From NCBI GenBank assembly GCA_016508695.1, contig VNKQ01000008.1:620001-684000 (forward strand): 64,000 nucleotides of DNA, in the 5' to 3' direction. This stretch comes from Hyphodiscus hymeniophilus. Its lineage: Eukaryota; Ascomycota; Leotiomycetes; Helotiales; Hyphodiscaceae. Below, piece by piece: positions 46,661 through 56,852 of the stretch (positions are counted from its first letter, which is position 1; the number at the start of each line of letters is the position of its first letter). Under the pieces are notes generated by a model. The model was not told the DNA's origin, made no database searches, and saw only the letters and a list, made by a program, of their open reading frames with translations. Made by a program: the position numbers and the translations under genes.

Positions 46661-48420
46661 TCTCTGGTCGTCTTTTAGAACGAATTGAATGTCGCTTAGC
46701 CTTCCAGTGAGAAAGTAGGAAAAAGGGGCGGAAAATCCAAGAAAATGATACGGATGTCATAGGGATATTTAGGAAGAAGAGGCGTTGTGGTAAACATTCT
46801 AATCGGAAGACCTGGGTTTTGAAAGTCGTGAATGTGTCTTAAACCAGATCTGAGATTAATTTGCGTTATTGAGGAAGGAAGTCTTCCAATCTTCGGGAAC
46901 GGCCCAATCCGGAGTTCCAAATCGAGTTGGAAGTTGCGATGTCCTTTGGGGAAGAAGCGACGCAAGCAAATAAGATAATGAAACATCTTTGACCAAACAA
47001 CAATGACCATGGATAAGGGCGTATAAATTCAACACGAGTATTATTTTGAAAATCAAACCACGTCAATGTTGAATTCACGCTTGTGGTTAAACAACGAATA
47101 TTTGCAGGCCTAACGCTATTTTGACGGGGCAGCTTCCTATGGTGGTCGCAAGCAAACTGTGTGGAAGACAGAATCAACTCTGATAGCCAACTCATTGTTG
47201 GTAACACTCCAAATCTCCCCCTGTTTTGCGATGTTGGCTCCATCACCTCTCCGAAGCTTCTCGTTCCGATAACGTGATTATCATAACCTAGTCTATCTGA
47301 TTAATCACCAAGGGAAAAGCTTGAGGTTCCTAGTCTGTCAGGAAGCTTGGATCTCCTCCAAATCCGAGTCCGTATAATGAGTCTTGCACACTGTCTGGTG
47401 CGTAACTCTGGCCCTTCCACTACTTGACAAGACCAGCTGCGCTCTACTTGGATACTTCAAGCATTCATCCCATATGGTGGAACTTTTCCATTCTCAGTTC
47501 CTACCACATTGCGCCTACAATGTATCTCGGTTCTATCCTGCTCTCCCAAAGCGGCATATAGACAGTTAAACGGGCCAACCAAATCCAAAGGGAGAGGCTG
47601 ACACAAAACCAGCCAGCAACTTTAGCAAGAATTATCCAGTACCATGTCAAGATGGTTGTATCAGCTGTGATTTCATCAGTCAACAATACGCACAACTTGG
47701 TGAGGAAACAATGATGATGCTATAGCCCTCGCCTGGACTAGGCACTTGTAGATTTTGGTGGCAGCATTTTGGCGGTTCAGTTGGAGATGAAGCCACTGAG
47801 ATGGTCGAGAGACGAATTATAAACATAGAGAGAATACAACGCTTACTTTGCTCGCAGCTTGCTAGCAAGAAGGTTTAGGTAACAACAGGTCAAGCTTAAC
47901 CTAGACTACATCGTTCAAGAGTCTCTTTTCATATGTCGATAGCAGATACTTATCGTGAAAATCTGACACTGCCACTATTAAGACTACCCCACGATTACGA
48001 TCGTGGATTCCGATCGTGAATAGAAAATAACTTCAAAGATAAGATGAATTTGAGGAATTAAAGGATGGCCCGATAGCACAGTACACTGTTTTGAAAGCGA
48101 TTCGGCTGCCCGCTTCTGCCCAGGCCCTTATCGTCGGAGCCCCGAATCCTCAAGGCAGGCTAGAGAGGAAGATAGGCGTATTCTATGCCAGCGTCAACTC
48201 CTGAGCACAGTACCTTTTGCTTCTGATTCAAACCCCTGCCCGCGAGCCGGTTCAAAGGGTCTCGGTCTTCAGATCATTCGCAGAAGTGGGGTCAGCAGCC
48301 ATTCGGCATGCTCGCTATCAAATCACTCGATTTGAACATTTTTGACCTCTCCTTCTTGCCGTATAAGTAGGGTCTCATCCACCCCCATAACGCAGTCAAC
48401 CCTGACTACGCCATAAATTC
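46661..48420. other. Gene-free stretch before the isochorismatase-fold gene
   Basis: About 1.76 kb with only short frames (for example 46866-47246 minus and 47384-47569 plus), none with motifs. Near 47990-48020 there is a small palindromic patch, CCACGAT/ATCGTGG, followed by another CGATCGTG. It should contain the promoters of both flanking genes, which diverge. Confidence 0.45.
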
Positions 48421-49189
48421 ATGATGTCGGAGTTCAAAAAACTTGAAGGTAAACCCGTCCACAACACACATTATCAGCATACGAGTGGCCACCTGACTGA
48501 CAACGATCCAGATAATTACAGCCAATGTTATGGCAAGAACCACCTCAAGTTTGGCTCGAAGCCAGCTCTTATAGTCATCGACTGTGTAAAGGCCTACCAC
48601 GATCCTAGATCTCCACTCTATGCTCCCGAGCGATTTGACATCGCACTGAAGTCAATCTTGAATCTCATCGACAAATGTCGAAAGGTTGGTATCCCTGTGG
48701 TATACACCTCTGTCATATACGATACTCCGGCAGCGGGTGGCAAGTGGTATTTGGAGAAGATTCCAAGTGTTTCGTGCTGCTTTGATGCCGGAAATCCTTT
48801 CAGAGAATTTGCAGAAGGCGTAGAGCCGTTGAAGGATGAGCTTGTGGTCTTGAAGCAATTCCCAAGTTCCTTCTTTGGAACGAGTCTGGCCAGTTTGTTG
48901 ACTTGTATGGGTTGCGACTCGACAATTCTGTGTGGCTATTCGACTTCGGGTTGTGTTCGAGCTACCGGTACGATATTTTCCTTCCTCTCATTGAATTGAA
49001 GCTTTGAGCTGATGACTTGGAGCTCTCGATGCCATGCAATACGGATTCAGCCCTTTCGTTGTGAAGGAGGCATGTGGCGATAGACATGAATCTGTCAATG
49101 ACAGCAATCTCTTTGATATGCAAGCGAAATTCGCGGAGGTAGTGCCTGAGAAGGAGATAATGAGACTGATCGACGGGATCAAGAGGTGA
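48421..49189 (+). CDS. Isochorismatase-fold cysteine hydrolase
   Basis: Two exons, 48421-48967 and 49023-49189, give 237 residues. The cysteine hydrolase superfamily includes nicotinamidase, isochorismatase and N-carbamoylsarcosine amidase. The catalytic triad is visible: Asp54 (ALIVIDCVKAY), Lys145 (VVLKQFPSSFFGT) and Cys178 (GYSTSGCVRATG). The cis-peptide region before the nucleophile (CGYSTSGCV) and the downstream ALDAMQYGFSPFVVKEACGD match the carbamoylsarcosine-amidase-like subgroup best. Substrate cannot be told from sequence. Two ATGs in tandem start the frame; the first is used. The first 30 residues are polar and of no known domain. Confidence 0.88.
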
Positions 49190-50029
49190 CCTGGCTGCCA
49201 CTAACTTCTCAAATCAAAATCAAATACAAGATATTCGATTGTGGGCTTTCCGATGATCTGCAAATTTCGAGCATCCGTTGATTGCTGGCTTGTGAGCTCC
49301 TTTCTAGCGGGACAGTGTATGCAACTCTCTCAAATGATGGCGACTTCGCTCCGCTACTGAAACAACTCCTCTAGAACTACTAAAGCCTCCAATCGAAGGT
49401 CTTGGACAGGTGTTACGCCGTGAGATGTGTTCGTAGATATCCGGACGATAAAGAGTGTGAATTAAGGACTACCTTCAACAAGAAGCGGGTTGCAAGAGCC
49501 CAGTCGTTTCACAAAGTTTGAGCGATTTGTAGTTCATTAGTCGATTATTGCGGTAGTCTTTCTGCGCAACGTCGATAGAGATATTGACCACACATAGTGC
49601 TGGCCTTCGGAAACGATCTGAGACAAAGCCATTTCTTCTAGCCTGAGATATAAGTCAATCGAATTTTTAGATAAAGATTCATAGACCGCAATAGGTAGTA
49701 ACACAATCAACAAGCATATCCTGATTTCTATTAGGTGAGCGACTCTAGCAATTGTGGAAGTGAGGATGAATGAATGCTGCAAGAGCCTCATCTTAATAAT
49801 TTGTAGCATTTCGCGCGTAATGACGAAGACTGCGGCTTCAGCCGAGGACAGCGTTGCTTGTTCAATCCGACTACCCAAGCCTTACATTCGTGATCAACAC
49901 GACATAAAACTTTATATCATCACCCAATTGCGAATTGCCTTTATGCAGCCTCAAAATGCAGAGACGATGATCTGATCGCCTCGAAACTCTCAATGATCGC
50001 AAGTTTCGAGAGCGGGCTCCCGCGATACA
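49190..50029. other. Gene-free stretch before the LysM gene
   Basis: About 840 bases. A 113-codon minus frame at 49537-49878 and a shorter plus frame overlap each other and carry no motif. Nothing else seen. Confidence 0.45.
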
Positions 50030-51907
50030 ATGAACCCATCCGCAATCACCAGGACCGCGTCACCACGAGCCTTCCCTGATAACGATGCAGCGTCGTCGTC
50101 TATGAGACCGAGGAATCGGCGACTTTTAAGCACAGAGCAGGAGCTGGTCAGCACAAGTGGGACAAGTACGCCGAGTGGAAGCAGGGCTGTGAGTCCTCTA
50201 CCTTCGAAACATCCGTCGCGGAGTACCATTCGAGCAGGAAATAGTGGAAAGCCTGTCGGGGGGTTACTGGTGAGAGATAATGGAAAGCAGAGAGGAACAA
50301 GTCCTATGGGCGCTGGGGGGATCTGGGAAGGAGGATGGACGAGCAGTTGGACTGCATTACAAGGGCTTGCGAGCTCAGTGCTTGGGGTTGAAGTTGAGCG
50401 TGATGTTGGTAATGGTACCAAAGATGGAATAGGGAAAAAACATACAAGGAAGCCATCGACGAAGATGCCGGACAATTGGGGTCCTGTTGGATTGCCGCAG
50501 AAGAATTTGGCTATTGGAAGTGGGTCACTTGCTGAAAGGGACGCCGCTGTCAGGGCTAGGAAGATGAGGGGAGTATTGGAAGGTCGGGACGAAGATCTCA
50601 ATGTTCAAAAGGATCTGAATGGCAACATCAAGCGGAGGACATCACTAGAAGAATCACGGACGAACGAACAAGTGGATGATGATAGCGACGCGTTAGTATA
50701 TGTTCACCATGTACGACCTCAGGACACTCTCGCCGGAGTAATATTAAGGTACAATTGTCAACCTGCAGTGTTTAGGAAAGCCAATCGATTCTGGCCCAAC
50801 GACTCGATACAGACTAGAAAGGTGGTGATCGTACCAGTCGATGCCTGCACAATCAAAGGTCGGCCTTGCGAGCGCCCTTCTCCAGATCTTCCAAACCAAG
50901 GGGTGGATCTCCTCGCGCCTACGCCTGGATTAGAGGAGCCGCCCCATTTCGCCAACAGTACATGGCCACCAGCATCTTCGTCGAAAGCTGGGACGTCTGC
51001 CGAACGTTCCGAATCTGAAGATGACCAACCCTGGGCGCATGTTCGCTGGGTACTGATAGACTCCTCGCCTTTATCCAAGCCCGTCGAAATTGCACGAATG
51101 CCTCGAAAAACTCTTGGATACTTCCCCCCACGACGGAGAAAGAGTCAAGCAACCATCTCCACAGTTTCAACCCCCCGAGCCTCTTTCGAAATGCCTCGAA
51201 CCTTACTACCGAATGATATTACAACTAGTCCCTCAAGCACGGCCTCAAGAAGAACTTCCAACCTCGGACCCAGACCCTCGCAACCTATAACTGGGAGCTA
51301 TTTCCCATCGTCCTTGCCATCCAGCGCTCGCCCACGGCGCGAAAGCGTTAGCGAAGCTGCGGATCGACTGGGATGGATGCGGGGTCCGGGTGGAGTGGGA
51401 ACAATGGGCAAGAACGTGAGGAAACCTGGGCCAGCGCAGGATGGGTTTAACAGTTGGGCCAAGAAACATATACCTGGCCTGGCTATTGATTCTCTGCCTT
51501 CGGCGGCGATATTAGGAGGCGAGAGTGCACATTTCGGATTTAATGAAGACATGAGGAATATTGCGGAAGGTAGCTTTGCGGGAGGCAATGGAACTACCAC
51601 ACCTACTGGTGGCAGTAACAGTGGCCTGGGCTTGGAGAACGCGGCAGCTGCTATTGAAGGCTGGATGCGGAGACTCGCTGTTAAAGGACCAGGGACTCCG
51701 AAAATGAGCAGTAGGAGTGGGGTAGAAGGGGCAGACCTGATTGAGTTGCTAGATGGGACCGGCAGCGATGATGGGAGGGGGTTTGAGCCGAATCCCGGAA
51801 GTCTTAGATCATCTACTCCCAGCTTCGGAGCAAGTGGAAGAGACGACCTAGACGGACTGGCCAGAGGACGAGCTACAGCGGGTGCGAAAGGTGGGAAGAG
51901 CGATTGA
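50030..51907 (+). CDS. Intracellular LysM-domain protein
   Basis: Single exon of 625 residues. One LysM motif lies at about residues 226-272 (HHVRPQDTLAGVILRYNC, then FRKANRFWPNDSIQTRK, then VVIVPVDAC). LysM usually binds N-acetylglucosamine polymers, but this protein has no signal peptide and is flanked by long Ser/Pro/Gly-rich disordered regions, like the cytosolic LYSMD-type proteins of eukaryotes rather than secreted chitin-binding effectors. The C-terminal half includes FNSWAKKHIPGLAIDSLPSA and a helix IEGWMRRLAVKGPGTPKM. Its job is unknown. The divergent upstream space of 840 bases leaves room for its own promoter. Confidence 0.82.
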   Translation: MNPSAITRTASPRAFPDNDAASSSMRPRNRRLLSTEQELVSTSGTSTPSGSRAVSPLPSKHPSRSTIRAGNSGKPVGGLLVRDNGKQRGTSPMGAGGIWEGGWTSSWTALQGLASSVLGVEVERDVGNGTKDGIGKKHTRKPSTKMPDNWGPVGLPQKNLAIGSGSLAERDAAVRARKMRGVLEGRDEDLNVQKDLNGNIKRRTSLEESRTNEQVDDDSDALVYVHHVRPQDTLAGVILRYNCQPAVFRKANRFWPNDSIQTRKVVIVPVDACTIKGRPCERPSPDLPNQGVDLLAPTPGLEEPPHFANSTWPPASSSKAGTSAERSESEDDQPWAHVRWVLIDSSPLSKPVEIARMPRKTLGYFPPRRRKSQATISTVSTPRASFEMPRTLLPNDITTSPSSTASRRTSNLGPRPSQPITGSYFPSSLPSSARPRRESVSEAADRLGWMRGPGGVGTMGKNVRKPGPAQDGFNSWAKKHIPGLAIDSLPSAAILGGESAHFGFNEDMRNIAEGSFAGGNGTTTPTGGSNSGLGLENAAAAIEGWMRRLAVKGPGTPKMSSRSGVEGADLIELLDGTGSDDGRGFEPNPGSLRSSTPSFGASGRDDLDGLARGRATAGAKGGKSD

Positions 51908-52573
51908 TTATATCTCAGCGTTCAGGCTACAATGATCATACATGGTGTCAGAATGGCGTGTTATGGGCGGCGTTTGGAGACCTCCATTTGTGGAATCGTT
52001 GAGGACATTTCCGTCTTGGCATTGGGTTCGTACTGACTACGCCGGTAATAGGATAGGAGTCTTATAGCATTTCAAAGGAGATTCTGATTCAGCGTACGCT
52101 CCTCTTTCGACCCATTTCATTGCACAAATCATGATCTCGCCCAATTGGGAAGTTGAGATGTGATACCATATTTTGTGAAAGAACAAACATGCATTTCTGG
52201 GGTCAATTTATGAGCTTTTTGCTTTCGTGTCTCCGTTTTATGTGATGTAAGACCTTCAAACTGCCCAACCTTGAGCCCCATATTTTCTTTTCGACTTGAC
52301 AGATGTAGGCAATGTGGAATTACAGTACACCAGAGGTTTAAGTCGCTCACTGTGCTCGTTCCGAGCTTTTCTAGTGCTGATGGCCCGTTCATACACGGGC
52401 GGATGCTCAGGCGGGATGCACAGGCGGATGCAGAAGCGGACCTTTGAACCTCAGGCTCAAAACTTGCAACTTAAATGCTCTGAGGTATGTTACTATTCTA
52501 TATCTATTGAGCTTCCTAAATTCCCTCGCTTCATTCTTCAGGAATTCTCCTAACTCTTATATCGATAGCAATC
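51908..52573. other. Intergenic stretch before the alpha/beta hydrolase
   Basis: About 670 bases. At 52398-52440 there are about three and a half copies of GGCGGATGC-like sequence at 12-13 bp spacing. Otherwise no gene or motif. Confidence 0.5.
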
Positions 52574-53614
52574 ATGGTGGCTACCAAACCAGCAATTGTT
52601 TTCGTTCCTGGATTCTGGCATACCTCAGATGGTTTCAAGCCCCTCACAGCTCTTCTGGAAAAGGAGAATTATTCTACGACTCTAATTGATTTGCCCAGTG
52701 CCGGTGCACACCCTGGTCATCCTGATAATTCCGAAGATGTAAAAATAATCCGAAACGTTGTTGCCGATCTTGCTGATGGAGGCAAAGATGTTCTGCTGGT
52801 AATGCATTCAGGAGGTAGTATACCAGGAATCGAAGCAGTAGAGGGTCTCGGCAGGAAAGAACGTGAAGTTGAGGGCAAGAAGGGTGGTGTGGTGAGAGTA
52901 TTTTACATAGGGATCTTACTCCCAGAAACAGGGAAGAGTATCTACGAAACGTTCCAGGCCGTGGTCGCAAGTCCAGAATTGGATCCCGACTTTCTGATAG
53001 ACCCAGATCAGGCGTTTCATGTGATTGCAGAGGTAACATCCACTCTACCAAGACAAAGGACGACGGCTGACCTTCACCACAAGGATGGAACTCCCACAAT
53101 CACAGATGGTGATACGAGATTCTACAACGATCTTCCAGTCGAGAAAGCCAAGTATTGGAGTAGCAAGTTGACTTCATTGTCTTTGGGGTATGTTTTTCCA
53201 ACAATCCCCAAAAGGCGTCCTACTGATTTGGTCCTGCCAGGGCGGCTATGTCCCCATTGACTTATCAGGCGTGGAAACACATGCCTCCGCGTATGCGATT
53301 TGTCTCAGAGATAAGACGATACCTCCGAAGCAAGATCGAGAAATTGTCAAGAACGCGAATATAGTACGTATCTTTATTTTCAAGGCGATCTCCTATTATT
53401 GCCACTCTCCTTTCATCTCAATTCTCTGGACGTACACCCAGAAAATACGGTTCCCGAGACAACTTTATTTAGTTTTTATGCAAGAAAGCAATGCTAACGT
53501 TGGTTTTCCTGATAGGATATAATATTCGAGATAGATACAGGACGTTGTGGATATCTGTCCCAACCAGAAACAGTGGCAGGATTCATCAGACAGGCGGCTG
53601 GGGAGACAATATAG
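52574..53614 (+). pseudogene. Alpha/beta hydrolase, frameshifted and lacking catalytic His
   Basis: Exons 52574-53032, 53084-53187, 53241-53363 and 53516-53614 restore a typical 260-residue alpha/beta hydrolase (IVFVPGFWHTSDGF at the N-terminus, nucleophile Ser79 in VMHSGGS), but they sum to 785 nt, one short of a whole number of codons. The break is in exon 3 near 53285: TYQAWKHMP reads in one frame and SAYAICLRDKTIPP in the next, with no room for an intron. In addition the C-terminal position where the family has Gly-His (GHSPFLS-like) reads GRCGYLS, so the catalytic His is Arg. Splice sites remain good, so decay looks recent. An assembly error could explain the shift but not the His loss. 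Related hydrolases act on small esters or lactones; the old substrate is unknown. Confidence 0.7.
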
Positions 53615-54571
53615 AATCTTGTCTATTGGAATACGCCACCGAATAATAGATGTCGCACTTCAGATTATTGTACTTAAACGCAGTAACCTCTAAAATTGTA
53701 TCATTGCCTGAGTCGAATGAATGAACGATCACGGCTGAATTGCCGAGTTGCTTGAACTAGATAGCAAGCACTTCTCATGGCTAAGCAACGAGAGGATAGT
53801 ACGACGCCACAAACATTGCAGCATGATATATGCGTAAGATTCAACAAGCCAGCACAACTATTGCTACCTCTTCAAAAATTGAATCAGCAAATTCTTTCTC
53901 TTCCCGAAGGCCTCGGATGAGTCTCCGAAGTACTTCGTAAGATATTGTTTGTGCAACGTTGCTGCCCGCTTCAGCTCCTCAGCTTTCTGAAAGATATAAA
54001 TCAGCTCCTCGATACGGTATAATTCTCCAAAAGCGGGGAGACGATGTGTAGCTTCGAATGTTAAGGTATACTAAACATCAGCGGAGGTGAGTAGCTAAGC
54101 GATAAAGGGGGTTACAGGGATCTGGCTACTAGTTACCTTAGCCAAGGTGCTCTCGAGGTACAGTAATCGCCCCTCGCATGGGGTGCTTACTCCTTGAAGC
54201 AAGCAGATAAACAAGGGGAGTGGTAGGAAACTATCAAGATCGCAATACAACAACATATCAGCAAAGCATAGATTGATGTGTTTGTGAGTCTGTACAATTA
54301 ACGTGAGTGTTGCCACGATCCCATCATTGAATCTCCTATTTCTTTCGCCAAATTTGATTGGGATGCTGGAAATATACGTTCTCGCTTCGCCGAAGATGGT
54401 CCCGGCCGCCTTAACCGCTGGTGCGTCATGCAGCGGGATTACTGATTACTGTGCAAACAAATCCTTCTTTCACGAACACAACGCCCTGTGATTCAACCCC
54501 TTCTGGTTCCTGGCGGTGTGTTAACAATAACGTTCCCAAAGCCATGTAAACCCTGTCAACTGCAACCCACC
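53615..54571. other. Intergenic stretch before the RBR ligase gene
   Basis: About 960 bases containing the promoter of the downstream RBR gene. Short frames only. The frame of the RBR gene stays open upstream to a GTG at 54488, but no ATG occurs in that extension. Confidence 0.5.
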
Positions 54572-56605
54572 ATGATGGTTTTCTCGGGGTTGCTCAGATC
54601 GACGAGCCCACAAACACCGCGTCGACCGTCGCGCCCTACGGCACAGGACGGAACAGGCAGCAATAGTTCGGACCTCAGCTCTCCAGAACACTCTCCTTTC
54701 GAAGGTGCTTCAGAGATTCGATATCTTCGCGACAAAGAACACATCGCCGCCATCGAATCCGAAGATCCGGACCTTCGCGAGTTGAACAACAGCCTCGTGG
54801 CTTTGGCAGCGATATTCCCCGATGTGCAGATTGAGGTGTTCCGTGAGATGCTCTCGAGCTTTGAAGAAGAATCCAGACTGGCGGTAGTTACGGAGACGCT
54901 GCTGAAGCACAAAATGAAGTGGGTGAGAGGACGATACAAAGTGGCTATAAGGGAGGATACACAAGGTGGTCTTGACGCAGCACACAGCTCCCAACCACTA
55001 GCTGCTCTGGCAGCTGAAGACAAGTTCAGAAGCAATCACTACAAGAAGGCTGTGAAGTCCGTCACGTACCACGAATTCAAAGGTCTTTCCAAGTCCACGA
55101 TTAATGCCGTGCTAGCCGAATTCAATCACTCCTACACACTCGCACGACCAACTCTTGTCGCGCTCTCCGGGAAGTCATGGCGATTCTCTCTGTCCTCGCT
55201 CTTCCTGCGTCGAAAACCCATCTCGTCTCTTGAGGCAGAACACCATCCACTAGTAATCTGGCAGTCAACGGGCCAAGGCTCGATCATTCCCACTCTAAAA
55301 GGTACCGGGTCTCCTGAGCTAGATAAGGAACTGTTCGAAACTCTCATTCTTCCAATACGACTGAAGATAGTCGTTGAGCGAGAAGAGAAAGATCACGCGT
55401 TGGCTTTGGAACTCAATAACAACGAGGCGGAGACAAACGAGGATCTACACGATTGCGAGTGTTGCTTCACTGCGAGAACTTTTGAGGAATTGTCGGCCTG
55501 TGATAATAGTGGGCACTTCATATGTTTTGAGTGTGTCAGGCATGCTGTGAACGAAGCAATCTTTGGCCAGGGATGGCAAAGGAACATTGACCTCGACCTG
55601 GGCACTCTGAAATGTGTGGCTGCTATGTCCGATGACTGTGACGGCTGCATACCTCAGCATTTAGTCCGCCGAGCGTTCAGCGAGGACAAAGCCGGTCACG
55701 AAGTTATCCGCAAGCTTGACGAACGTTTGGCGGAAGATAGTTTGCTCAAAACGAACCTACCTCTTGTTCGATGCCCGTTTTGCAGCTACGCCGAAATAGA
55801 CGAGCTGTACCTACCGGACTCGCAACGAAACTGGCGAATAAAACAAATCGGACCCTCTTCAGTCTATACCCTTGTTATTTTGATTTTAGGCGTTGGCATG
55901 ATACCCTTCCTTTTACCTGTTTTTCTGTTATTTTCTTTTCTGTTCCTGTTAATATCTTCGAAGCAAACTTTCGGCGACTTTGGTGTTGGGCATTTCAACG
56001 CTTCGGTTACTCGACTGCGCCGAAAACGCCTCGGTCTCAAGTTCGTCTGCCAGAGCAAGCTGTGTGGACGGTCCTCTTGCCTATCTTGTTGCAAAGCCTG
56101 GACCGATATTCATATATGTCACGAATCGTCTTTGATGGCTCTTCGTACCCAAGTCGAGCTAGCCATGTCTCTGGCAATCAAACGAACCTGCCCACGCTGC
56201 AACACCTCTTTCGTCAAGTCATCTGGCTGCAACAAACTTACGTGCGTCTGCGGATACCAGATGTGCTACGTGTGCCGCAAAGACATTGGAAATGGTGAAG
56301 GGTACCGACACTTCTGCGAGCATTTCCGGCCAAATGGTGGAAGAGGTTGCACGGAATGTGCAAAATGCGATTTGTACCGCTGCGAGGATGATGAAGTGGT
56401 GGTAAAGAAAGCCAAAGAAGAGGCCGAGAGACGGTGGATGGAGAAAGAAGGTCCGGATCTGGGAGGTGACGACAAGCTCCGCAGAGTCATGGAGGAAGAA
56501 TGGAAGAAGTGTGGTGCTTGGTCTTGGGATACCAGAGCCTGGCGTTGGACAATGCCGAATTGGGAGCAGATGTTTGATACCTTGATTGAAGGTGTTATAG
56601 AATGA
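54572..56605 (+). CDS. RBR-type E3 ubiquitin ligase with internal membrane segment
   Basis: Single exon; the first ATG of the frame (54572) gives 677 residues. RBR ligases take ubiquitin from E2 onto a RING2 cysteine before transfer. A CUE/UBA-like helix set occurs near residues 75-120 (LVALAAIFPDVQIEVFREML). RING1 starts near residue 295 (CECCFTARTFEEL ... HFICFECVRHAV). After CPFCSYAEIDELYL comes a strongly hydrophobic stretch of about 34 residues (about 431-464, two short spans), then the IBR region (FVCQSKLCGRSSCLSCCKAW) and RING2 (CPRCNTSFVKSSGCNKLTC) with the likely catalytic Cys near residue 553. Late Cys/His pairs (YRHFCEHF, CTECAKCDLYRC) resemble the RNF216/TRIAD3 group. The hydrophobic insert suggests attachment to an ER or other membrane. 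Confidence 0.85.
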   Translation: MMVFSGLLRSTSPQTPRRPSRPTAQDGTGSNSSDLSSPEHSPFEGASEIRYLRDKEHIAAIESEDPDLRELNNSLVALAAIFPDVQIEVFREMLSSFEEESRLAVVTETLLKHKMKWVRGRYKVAIREDTQGGLDAAHSSQPLAALAAEDKFRSNHYKKAVKSVTYHEFKGLSKSTINAVLAEFNHSYTLARPTLVALSGKSWRFSLSSLFLRRKPISSLEAEHHPLVIWQSTGQGSIIPTLKGTGSPELDKELFETLILPIRLKIVVEREEKDHALALELNNNEAETNEDLHDCECCFTARTFEELSACDNSGHFICFECVRHAVNEAIFGQGWQRNIDLDLGTLKCVAAMSDDCDGCIPQHLVRRAFSEDKAGHEVIRKLDERLAEDSLLKTNLPLVRCPFCSYAEIDELYLPDSQRNWRIKQIGPSSVYTLVILILGVGMIPFLLPVFLLFSFLFLLISSKQTFGDFGVGHFNASVTRLRRKRLGLKFVCQSKLCGRSSCLSCCKAWTDIHICHESSLMALRTQVELAMSLAIKRTCPRCNTSFVKSSGCNKLTCVCGYQMCYVCRKDIGNGEGYRHFCEHFRPNGGRGCTECAKCDLYRCEDDEVVVKKAKEEAERRWMEKEGPDLGGDDKLRRVMEEEWKKCGAWSWDTRAWRWTMPNWEQMFDTLIEGVIE

Positions 56606-56852
56606 ATTATGCCGTGATGCGCTCTGGATGGACTAGGATTGGTAGCATGGGAATAGGTTGGCTTTGGGATCTGAGTTTAGCGTTTGAGCGCTTGGTAATG
56701 GATTGCATACACCTGTTTTGTACAAAAGTATGCATAATCTGGTCAAAAGGATCTGAGCCTGAAGACTCGTGAACGCCAAATATACCCCATACCTAAATGC
56801 CCTGAACGCCACGATTAACCAGAAATAATGATACAATATCCAGAAATCCCAC

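Noticed and set aside
48220..48260. tRNA-like B-box (GATTCAAACCCC)
   Set aside because: No matching A-box or cloverleaf arms upstream; not a tRNA gene.
54488..54571. Upstream extension of the RBR frame
   Set aside because: It begins with GTG and has no ATG; the first ATG at 54572 is the sensible start.
55860..55980. T-rich stretch in the RBR gene as an unspliced intron
   Set aside because: No donor-acceptor pair improves the protein, and the hydrophobic translation is continuous and well formed.
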